Shown here: positions 7,461 through 13,357 of the stretch, piece after piece
Position numbering within the stretch: position 1 is the first letter of the stretch
Layout of the letters: every line of letters begins with the position of its first letter
From: JBBDWJ01 sp040902925
GTDB taxonomy: Bacteria > Acidobacteriota > Terriglobia > Bryobacterales > UBA6623
Direction: 5' to 3'
NCBI GenBank assembly: GCA_040902925.1
Contig: JBBDWJ010000313.1
Coordinates: 1-13,357 of the forward strand
DNA length: 13,357 bases
Made by a program: the position numbers and the translations under genes
The notes under the pieces: generated by a model
What the model saw: only the letters and a program-made list of their open reading frames with translations
Databases searched by the model: none
What the model was told of the DNA's origin: nothing

Positions 7461-7499
7461 ACGAAAGCACTTCAAACGGCCCGTGTTCTTGAACCTGTT

Positions 7500-8540
7500 A
7501 TGAGTCATCCCCAGCCCGCCTTCGATCGCCCAACGGCCACGCCGGCAAATCCTCCGGCGCCGGACTGCACAGCCACGGCGCGTACCGTCATGGAAGCCGA
7601 AGCGCAAGCCATCGCCGAGGCCGCCGCGCGGCTGGACGGCTCATTCGCCCGCGCGGTCGACATTCTGGCCGCTCATCCCGGCAAGGTAGTTGTGAGCGGG
7701 CTGGGCAAGTCGGGCAACGTGGCTCGCAAGATCGCCGCGACCCTAGCCAGCACTGGGACGCCCGCAATTTTTCTCCACCCAACCGACGCGCTGCACGGCG
7801 ACTTGGGGGTCTACTCGCACGGCGATCCCACGATCCTGGTCTCAAAAAGCGGCGCCACCGCCGAGTTGCTGAAGCTGGTTCCGGTGCTGCGCGAGCTCGG
7901 CTCTCCCTTGATCGGAATCCTGGGCAACATGGCTTCGCTGCTGTCGCGGCAGGCCGATCTCGTGCTCGATGCGTCCGTGCGGCGCGAGGCCGACGCCGGC
8001 AACCTCGCGCCTACGAGCAGCGCTGCCGCGGCGATGGCCATTGGCGATGCGTTAGCGCTTGCGGTAATGACGGCGCGCGGCTTTACCGCCGAGGACTTTC
8101 AGCGGCGCCACCCGGCCGGCCACCTCGGCGCGACGCTGCCGCTCAAGGTCGAAGATGTCATGCATACGAGAGAGGAGATCGCCTGGGTCTGCTCCTCGGA
8201 TCCGCTCAGACGGATCGTTGTCGCGATGACCCGCAGTACGCTGGGCGCGGCGTGCGTCGTGTCGCCAGAACGCCGGCTTGAAGGTCTTATCACCGACGGC
8301 GATCTGCGCCGTACGCTCGAAAACTGCGACGACTTGAGCGGATTGCTCGCCGCGCGGATCATGACTTGCCGACCCGTGACCATCTCGCCTGCCGCGCCGT
8401 TGCGCGAAGCCCTTCGCCTGATGGAAGACCGCCCGTCGCAGATTTCCGTGCTTCCCGTCGTCGAAGCAGACGGGACTTGCGCCGGCCTGATTCGGCTGCA
8501 CGACATCTATTTGGCGGGGCGAACGACAAGCGCCCGCTAG
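7500..8540 (+). CDS. kdsD: KpsF/GutQ-family sugar-phosphate isomerase (D-arabinose-5-phosphate isomerase)
   Basis: Predicted to convert ribulose-5-phosphate to arabinose-5-phosphate, the first step toward Kdo. It has 346 residues, close to the family's ~320-330 plus a poorly conserved N-tail. The SIS domain shows GLGKSG (67-72), STGTPAIFLHP, HGDLG (99-103), SKSG (115-118), NLAPTSS and the HPAGHLG motif containing the conserved histidine (H204). Two CBS domains follow (~218-275 and ~285-340). The family consensus at 115-118 is usually SNSG; lysine replaces asparagine here. The start at 7500 has no clear Shine-Dalgarno, and Met31 (7590) is an alternative. No kdsA, kdsB or kdsC is in the window, so whether the product feeds Kdo or a related sugar in this polymer is inferred. 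It follows the flippase by 39 bases. Confidence 0.9.
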   Translation: MSHPQPAFDRPTATPANPPAPDCTATARTVMEAEAQAIAEAAARLDGSFARAVDILAAHPGKVVVSGLGKSGNVARKIAATLASTGTPAIFLHPTDALHGDLGVYSHGDPTILVSKSGATAELLKLVPVLRELGSPLIGILGNMASLLSRQADLVLDASVRREADAGNLAPTSSAAAAMAIGDALALAVMTARGFTAEDFQRRHPAGHLGATLPLKVEDVMHTREEIAWVCSSDPLRRIVVAMTRSTLGAACVVSPERRLEGLITDGDLRRTLENCDDLSGLLAARIMTCRPVTISPAAPLREALRLMEDRPSQISVLPVVEADGTCAGLIRLHDIYLAGRTTSAR

Positions 8541-8857
8541 CTTTTCCCGCCGCGCGCTTGCCGCCATGTATTTACCCATGGTTCGCCGCACATGATTTTT
8601 CGATCTCCCCCAGACGCGGCCCGGCGGGTGGTCCCGCCACTTTGCCACTCCCGGGCCGCGGAAAACTATTGAACCGCGGCGGGCAGACGAACTGCGATAG
8701 TCCTTAAATTCGTAAGCCGACGCCTATCTTGGGCTGTGGACCTCTCGGCCCCTCTAAGCACTGCACGACGCTGCCTGAACTATCCCTATTGATTCCACCG
8801 CCGTTTGAGCTTTGCAGCGCCGAACAACGTTACTGCGGCGATGAACGATCTGTCGAC
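8541..8857. other. 317-base gap within the operon
   Basis: No convincing gene is seen here. A frame opening with TTG at 8729 runs into the following CDS, but its first 43 residues look non-coding in character. The gap holds a large GC-rich stem-loop (8615-8660) and a second CCGCGG copy (8674-8679). It probably marks a transcriptional boundary between the two halves of the cluster. Confidence 0.5.
8615..8660. terminator. nested GC-rich stem-loop downstream of the isomerase gene
   Basis: Outer arms CGCGGCCCGG (8615-8624) and CCGGGCCGCG (8651-8660) are perfectly complementary over 10 bp. Inside lies a second perfect stem, GGCGGG-TGGT-CCCGCC (8623-8638), sharing two bases with the outer stem. 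There is no T-tract on either strand, so it is not a canonical intrinsic terminator; it may be a terminator of the T-less type, an RNA-stability element or a protein site. CCGCGG at the 3' arm (8656-8661) recurs at 8674-8679 and allows an alternative hairpin with a 12-base loop. Confidence 0.45.
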
Positions 8858-10381
8858 ATGTTGGTGAATCAGCTCAACCATCTGTTCCGGGAAGCCATTC
8901 CGGCCCTGGGGGCGGCGAGGCAGTCGACGCATCGCACGGCCCCGCGGGCCGCCGTTTGGCTCGAGCGAGAAGAGGCTCATATCGGGCTGCTGATTCTGTT
9001 CGGCCCCGAAGTCCGCGCATTCCTGCAGTCCGGTTTCGCGCACAAACTTGCGGAGCGGTACCGTGTCTCGGTGATCACCGTCAACCCGGCTTCGGCGGCG
9101 TTCTCGGACGGCCGATGGCAGGTCCATCGCGCGCCCGAGCCGTCTCCCTCCGCGGTGCTCCAAAAGCTGCGTGGGTGGCAGCAGGGGCTTCACGATGCCT
9201 GGATGCAACGCCAGGGGCACGCGCGATGGCGGCACGAACTCCGCGACGGGGTGACATCACCGCGTGTCGATGCCGGCGAGACAGCCCATGCCGACGCTAA
9301 GGTGACTGCCCGATTTCGAAACGATCACCCCCGCTGGCTCCGAGCCGCAACCCTGATCGAGCGTACCTGGGAGCCTTTCGCGGGCAGCGGCAAGAGTTGG
9401 TCGCGACTCTTTGAGCGGTTGGGACTCGACTGTCTTGTAGCGGCGGACTACGCGGCTCCCGCCGCGGTCGACGCGCTTCGAGCGGCGTCCCGCAAGAATC
9501 TGGCTACGGTTGTGGTGAGCAATTCCTGGAAGGATGTTTACGCTCATCCTTACGTTGCCGCGCCGCCGACATGTATAGGCGTGACCGGCTGGCCCGAAGC
9601 CAGTTATCTTTGCGGCGCGAACCCGCACCTTTCCACAGATCGCGTCGCGGTCGTCGGCTCGCTACACCTGGAACGTTTTTTGAAGCCCAGCGGAGTCCCG
9701 CGCCGCGCCGAATTCTGCCGCCAGGCGGGGCTCGACGCTTCCCGGCCGTTTGTCTGCTACACCGCCGCCGCGCCGCGCGCCGTGACCGGCGAGGAATCGA
9801 TCGTCGAAACGATGCTCGAAACCATCGAGCACCACCGCTCCCGTCCGCAGGTTTTGCTGCGCCTCAATCCAAGAGAAGACGGCGAACGCTTTCGGCCTCT
9901 GCAGTCGAGGTTCGCAAATCTTGTTCTCCAAAAACCATGTTGGGAGTGGGACCCTCGCAAGGACTGGAACGCGCCTCTGCCTCAGGACCTCGACACGTGG
10001 GTTGCCACAGTTCAGCATGCGGCGTTCAACGTCTCGATTCCCTCGACCGTCACGCTGGAGTTTTCGGCCGCCGGGCGCCTGACCCTGAATGTCTGCTTTG
10101 ACGCCAAGCCCCTGCCGCCCGAAGCGTCGAACGCGCGGTTCTGGGGCGCCCCGTTCTATCAGCGAATTCGCACCTCGTCCCTCGTGGCCGGAGCCTTCTC
10201 GGAAAGAGACTTTCGGGAACTGCTGGCGTGCCGTTTGGACGAGCCAGGCGTCTGGGACCTTTCGCCTCCACGACGGTATGCGTCGCCCATGGACGAGGCG
10301 GAAAAGTTGGTGCGTTGCGCTCTTGCGGTCCGAGCCAAAGAGGCGAGGCCCGTCAATACCAGGCGCTCGATCGGGGACTGA
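8858..10381 (+). CDS. putative GT-B-fold glycosyl- or glycerophospho-transferase-like protein
   Basis: About 507 residues from the ATG at 8858; no standard family is recognised with certainty. Residues 42-60 (IGLLILFGPEVRAFLQSGF) resemble the N-terminal Rossmann start of uncharacterised sugar-cluster proteins. The C-terminal half has GT-B-like features: an AAAPR strand end (~303-307), RLNPRED (~335-341, compare the RxHP motif of CDP-glycerol transferase relatives) and STVTLEFSAAGRLTLNV (~396-412), which matches the donor-site S/T-x-x-x-E-x-x-x-x-G-x-P-x-I/V pattern. It lacks membrane segments, so a cytoplasmic enzyme is likely. An in-frame TTG at 8729 would add 43 residues unlike the rest. 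Neither start has a clear Shine-Dalgarno. Position beside GT4 and GT2 genes supports a role in repeat-unit assembly or modification. Confidence 0.7.
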   Translation: MLVNQLNHLFREAIPALGAARQSTHRTAPRAAVWLEREEAHIGLLILFGPEVRAFLQSGFAHKLAERYRVSVITVNPASAAFSDGRWQVHRAPEPSPSAVLQKLRGWQQGLHDAWMQRQGHARWRHELRDGVTSPRVDAGETAHADAKVTARFRNDHPRWLRAATLIERTWEPFAGSGKSWSRLFERLGLDCLVAADYAAPAAVDALRAASRKNLATVVVSNSWKDVYAHPYVAAPPTCIGVTGWPEASYLCGANPHLSTDRVAVVGSLHLERFLKPSGVPRRAEFCRQAGLDASRPFVCYTAAAPRAVTGEESIVETMLETIEHHRSRPQVLLRLNPREDGERFRPLQSRFANLVLQKPCWEWDPRKDWNAPLPQDLDTWVATVQHAAFNVSIPSTVTLEFSAAGRLTLNVCFDAKPLPPEASNARFWGAPFYQRIRTSSLVAGAFSERDFRELLACRLDEPGVWDLSPPRRYASPMDEAEKLVRCALAVRAKEARPVNTRRSIGD

Positions 10382-10433
10382 TCCTCAGCATCGCGCATTT
10401 CGACCTTGCGTTTCGCGGCTTGCGTTTTCTCGC

Positions 10434-11660
10434 ATGCGAATCCTCTATATCTGTAACGAATACCCTCCCGCCGTTCACGGGGGCATCGGCATCTTCGTCC
10501 GCACGCTCGCAGAGCAGTTGGCGGAGATGGGCCACGACATAGCTGTGATCGGTTACGCCTCGCACACCGGCGCACTTACCGAGGCCCGCGAAAACGGTGT
10601 GCGCGTAGTGCGTTTGCCTTGGCCTCGTAAAGGCCGCGTGCTGCGGCTGGGCCACTTCCGAGTCGATTCGTCGGCGGTCAGCGCCCGAAAAAATCTCTCG
10701 CGTGAGGCCGCCCGACTGGCCGGCGAGTTTCGTCCCCAGGTGGTCGAGTCGCACGACTGGAGCGGCCCTTTATGGACGCCGCCGGCGCGGCCGCTGGTCG
10801 TGCGCCTGCATGGCGCAAGCAGTGTTTACAAGACGCTGGCTTCCGGGAGGGCGCCCCGGCTGATGCAATTTGTCGAGCGCCGAAACGTTCGCATGGCGGA
10901 TGAGATTGTCTCCGCATCGCGGTTCATCGGCCGCAGGACGATGGACGTGCTGGGGCTCGCCAGCAAACCGTTTACAACGCTCTATCACGGCGTCGATACC
11001 GGGCGGTTCCGGCCTGGTGTCTCCGCGCGGGCTACCCAAGAAGTTCTCTTCGTGGGCACCGTCAAGAAGCAAAAGGGCATTCAGGAACTATTTCAAGCCA
11101 TCCCGCGGATTCTCGATGCCGCACCGAACGCGTGTTTCACGATCGCAGGCCGTTACCCCGACGACCCAGCCGATGCTTGTTCGCCGCCGTCGCTTTTTCG
11201 GTCGCTGCTGCGGATGTTGCCGCCAGCCAGTAACGACGGCTCGCCGTCTTCTAGATCCGCAAGGGTCCGATTTCTTGGTCAGGTTTCCCGTGAGGAATTG
11301 CCGCGCCTTTGTCGCCGGGCGGCCGTAGCGGTTTTTCCGTCGCAGGGCGAAGCCTTCGGGCTCGCTTGCGTCGAGGCGATGTCCTGCGGCGCCGCCGTGG
11401 TCAGCACCGCGGGCGGCAGTGGCCCCGAGCTCGTCGAAGCTGGGGAATCCGGGCTTCTAGTCGAGCCCGGCGACAGCAGTGCGCTTGCTTCGGCGATTGT
11501 CCGCCTTCTCAACGACGCCGCATTGCGCAGCCGTCTGGGAGCCGCCGCGCGATCCCGGGTCGTCGAAAACTTCGACCTGCGAGTGGCGGCGACCCGCAAT
11601 CTCGCTTTTTACGAGCAAGTCGCGCGCCGGATTCCGAGCCGGCAACCGCCGCATGTCTGA
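10434..11660 (+). CDS. GT4-family glycosyltransferase
   Basis: A cytoplasmic GT-B retaining glycosyltransferase of 408 residues that transfers a sugar from a nucleotide donor to the growing lipid-linked oligosaccharide. The start ATG gives MRILYICNEYPPAVHGGIGIF, the canonical GT4 opening with the glycine-rich acceptor/donor loop. An upstream in-frame extension to 10089 lies inside the previous gene and is rejected. LYHGVDTGRF matches the conserved N/H-G-V-D-x-x-x-F segment, followed by VGTVKKQKGI (the R/K-K-G region). The catalytic E-x7-E motif is E306 and E314 in GEAFGLACVEAMSCG. It lies 52 bases after the previous gene with no evident Shine-Dalgarno, and its stop overlaps the next gene's start. 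Donor and acceptor cannot be inferred. Confidence 0.9.
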   Translation: MRILYICNEYPPAVHGGIGIFVRTLAEQLAEMGHDIAVIGYASHTGALTEARENGVRVVRLPWPRKGRVLRLGHFRVDSSAVSARKNLSREAARLAGEFRPQVVESHDWSGPLWTPPARPLVVRLHGASSVYKTLASGRAPRLMQFVERRNVRMADEIVSASRFIGRRTMDVLGLASKPFTTLYHGVDTGRFRPGVSARATQEVLFVGTVKKQKGIQELFQAIPRILDAAPNACFTIAGRYPDDPADACSPPSLFRSLLRMLPPASNDGSPSSRSARVRFLGQVSREELPRLCRRAAVAVFPSQGEAFGLACVEAMSCGAAVVSTAGGSGPELVEAGESGLLVEPGDSSALASAIVRLLNDAALRSRLGAAARSRVVENFDLRVAATRNLAFYEQVARRIPSRQPPHV

Positions 11661-12768
11661 GCCTTCGCTCCATCTTGCCGTTTGCATTCCCACGTACCGC
11701 CGCCCGCGCCTGCTTGGGCTGCTGCTGGACGATCTGCGCCGCCAAACCGTCTCGATTGACCGCTTGATCATCGTCGACGGGGATCCGTCTTCGGCCGACG
11801 TCGCCGAAACCCTTAAGCAGCAGCCGTGCGCGGCGCGCGAACTGCTCTACGTGCCTTCGAACCACGCCAACCTTCCCTACCAGCGATTCCTGGGGTGGAA
11901 AGCGGCGAGCGGCGCGGCGCGTCTGCTCTACCTCGACGACGACTTGCGGCTGCTCTCGGCCGAGAGCGTCGCGACACTCCTGCGCCCCCTGCGCGCAGAC
12001 CGCGGGCGGGTTGTAGGAATCACAACCGAATTCGCATTGCCCCGTGAAGATGGAGATCAAGATCGCGGCGTCCGCGGCGGTATTAACCGGCCAACCCACG
12101 GGTCTTGTAATGGCCTCAGAGTTTGGAATGGATTTCGCCGCTTCGGAAGCTCGCATCGAATTCCTGCCGGCGGACTGAGCCCCGCGGGCCATCGCCGCCC
12201 GCCCGCCGTCAGCAACAAGCCGTATGGACGCGTCGGCTGCTTACGGGGTGGCGTGATGGCCTATCGCATGAGCGCGATCACGCGCGACTGCTTTTCCGAC
12301 GCGCTTTTCGCGATGGGTGAGCGCGGCTGGGGGTTGGGTGAAGACACTTTGCTCTCCCGCAGAATCGGCTCCCGAGGAGTCCTGTTGACGGCGTTTCAGG
12401 CCGGCATCGTGCATCCGAACGGTCACGCGCCCGTGGCTTATCGACGCGACGCGTTCGGCCGCGGATACGCGACCGCCTTCAGCCGGCGGCTGCTCAACGA
12501 TCACTTTCGCGGTTTCGATCCTCCGCAGTGGCCGGACCGGCTCGCGTTGATAAAAAGCTACGCCATCAATGCATCCCTCAGTTGGGTTAGAGCCCTGCGC
12601 CCTGCTGATGGAAAGGCCAGAGCGTTCGCGGCCGGCTACACGCTAGGCGCTCTGCGAGGGACGCTGCAAGCGCCGGCCAGCCGCCGCCTCACCCCTGGGA
12701 TCGACTGGCGAGCGGACGCCGAATCCGCGTTGGCGCGGACGCGCATTCTCATTGCTGCCTCACTATGA
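11653..12768 (+). CDS. GT2-family (GT-A fold) glycosyltransferase
   Basis: An inverting-type glycosyltransferase of 371 residues. The ATG at 11653 overlaps the GT4 stop by eight bases (ATGTCTGA), which implies translational coupling; longer in-frame starts lie inside the GT4 gene and are rejected. The N-terminus LAVCIPTYRRPRLLGLLLDDL is the standard GT2 opening. The nucleotide-binding aspartates are IIVDG and the triple D95-D97 in LYLDDD. The later acidic motif GWGLGEDTLLSRRI (E230, D231) corresponds to the ED catalytic-base region. LRGGVMAYR precedes it, as in many cell-surface GT2 enzymes. No membrane helices are evident, so it is likely cytoplasmic or peripheral. The next gene starts within its stop (ATGA). 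Donor and acceptor are unknown. Confidence 0.9.
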   Translation: MSEPSLHLAVCIPTYRRPRLLGLLLDDLRRQTVSIDRLIIVDGDPSSADVAETLKQQPCAARELLYVPSNHANLPYQRFLGWKAASGAARLLYLDDDLRLLSAESVATLLRPLRADRGRVVGITTEFALPREDGDQDRGVRGGINRPTHGSCNGLRVWNGFRRFGSSHRIPAGGLSPAGHRRPPAVSNKPYGRVGCLRGGVMAYRMSAITRDCFSDALFAMGERGWGLGEDTLLSRRIGSRGVLLTAFQAGIVHPNGHAPVAYRRDAFGRGYATAFSRRLLNDHFRGFDPPQWPDRLALIKSYAINASLSWVRALRPADGKARAFAAGYTLGALRGTLQAPASRRLTPGIDWRADAESALARTRILIAASL

Positions 12769-13357
12769 ACTCCTTAGCGAACTCGCTTGCCGCATCGTCA
12801 CCCGCGCCCTATGCGCCGGCCGCGTCAGCCTACGACCAGAGCGCGGCATCGTCTCGTGTGGGCCGCTTGTCATCCTTTTTTGCGGCCTATCTCGCGGTCC
12901 CGGTTCTCGAAGTGCCGATGTTCGGCCTGTCGTTATCGGCGCCGGTTTTCTGTTTCCTTGCCCTCGATTGCCTGTGCCGGCCAGTCTCGTGGCGCATCTA
13001 TCGCAACTGGATCGCGTTGGCCGCCCTCTTCTGGATGGCTCATTTGTTCTCCCTGACCGCCAACGTCTTCACCGGCTCGCTGGCGGTGCTTAGCGCCACC
13101 CAGGCAGTGCTGCTCGTGCGGTTTGGGTTCTGGATGCTGGTCTTTGTTGTCACCGCCTTGTTGGTTGACCGCTACAGTCTCGGGCCCCGGCTTGCCACAG
13201 CGCTCGCGGCCGGCACGTTTGCACTCGGTATGCTGCGCCTGTCGGATGCCGCGCTTTTTGGCCATTGGGGAGGAGGCAATCCCCGGTTCTTATCCCAAAA
13301 TAACTACGGCTTCGGCTTCTCGGCCTTCGCGCCCTTCGCGATCTGGCTTGTTCTCAA
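12765..13357 (+). CDS. O-antigen polymerase/ligase-like (Wzy/WaaL) membrane protein, 5' part
   Basis: The ATG at 12765 overlaps the GT2 stop as ATGA, and the frame stays open for 197 codons to the window edge. The first ~35 residues are polar and Ala/Ser-rich. Several hydrophobic segments follow: SFFAAYLAVPVLEVPMFGLS, then WIALAALFWMAHLFSL, FWMLVFVVTALLV and ATALAAGTFALGML. The segment FLSQNNYGFGFSAFAPFA resembles the asparagine-containing loop seen early in O-antigen ligase-like (PF04932-type) proteins. Position after two glycosyltransferases and in the same operon as a Wzx-type flippase and a Wzc-type regulator suggests the polymerase of a Wzx/Wzy pathway. A ligase is an alternative, since the diagnostic large periplasmic loop is beyond the edge. 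Confidence 0.75.
   Translation, partial: MNSLANSLAASSPAPYAPAASAYDQSAASSRVGRLSSFFAAYLAVPVLEVPMFGLSLSAPVFCFLALDCLCRPVSWRIYRNWIALAALFWMAHLFSLTANVFTGSLAVLSATQAVLLVRFGFWMLVFVVTALLVDRYSLGPRLATALAAGTFALGMLRLSDAALFGHWGGGNPRFLSQNNYGFGFSAFAPFAIWLVL

Noticed and set aside
8052..8648. Minus-strand open frame of 198 codons opposite the isomerase gene
   Set aside because: It is antisense to the conserved HPAGHLG and CBS regions and has no recognisable product.
8669..8701. TTGAAC with GATAGT as a promoter for the GT-B-like gene
   Set aside because: The spacer would be 21 bases, outside the usual range, and both elements are weak.
10089..10433. Upstream extension of the GT4 gene
   Set aside because: It lies largely inside the previous gene, is rich in Arg, Pro and Ser, and precedes the canonical MRILYICNEYPP start.
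12752..13093. Plus-strand open frame of 113 codons overlapping the polymerase-like gene
   Set aside because: The frame starting at 12765 stays open to the edge, overlaps the GT2 stop as ATGA and encodes membrane segments with a family-like loop. This one ends early and has none.

Overview
This is a GC-rich bacterial window. Most of it is one side of a surface-polysaccharide (exopolysaccharide, capsule or O-antigen-like) biosynthesis locus, with an unrelated lipoprotein gene upstream on the opposite strand. The mix suggests Acidobacteriota, perhaps near Bryobacteraceae/Solibacter: a large FG-GAP/ASPIC (CRTAC1-type) secreted protein, a NusG paralogue opening the sugar locus, and a Wzc-type fused kinase. 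That assignment rests on gene content only; Planctomycetota or Verrucomicrobiota are not excluded.

Layout. Positions 2-196 hold the 3' end of an unidentified gene. It converges on a long minus-strand gene (340-2139) for a predicted lipoprotein with seven calcium-loop motifs. About 600 bases of intergenic DNA follow (2140-2747), with palindromes, an AT-rich island and a leader rich in hairpins. All remaining genes lie on the plus strand: a NusG/RfaH/UpxY-like antiterminator (2748-3272), a Wzz/Wzc-type chain-length regulator fused to a BY-kinase (3294-5690), a Wzx-type flippase (5799-7460), a KpsF/KdsD-type sugar-phosphate isomerase (7500-8540), a GC-rich stem-loop region (8541-8857), a poorly characterised GT-B-like protein (8858-10381), a GT4 glycosyltransferase (10434-11660), a GT2 glycosyltransferase (11653-12768) and the start of an O-antigen polymerase/ligase-like membrane protein (12765 to the window edge).

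How the genes fit together (inference from families). GT-B, GT4 and GT2 enzymes build a lipid-linked repeat unit on the cytoplasmic face. The flippase moves it across the inner membrane, the Wzy-like protein polymerises it, and the Wzc-like kinase sets chain length and export. The NusG paralogue probably keeps RNA polymerase elongating through this long operon, and its own leader has features that could be its target. The isomerase suggests Kdo or a related sugar. No initiating phosphoglycosyltransferase and no Wza-type outer-membrane exporter lie in the window; they may lie beyond 13357.

I found no tRNA, rRNA, CRISPR array or insertion sequence. The best leads are the structured leader before the NusG paralogue, the atypical GT-B-like protein and the nested stem-loop ahead of it.
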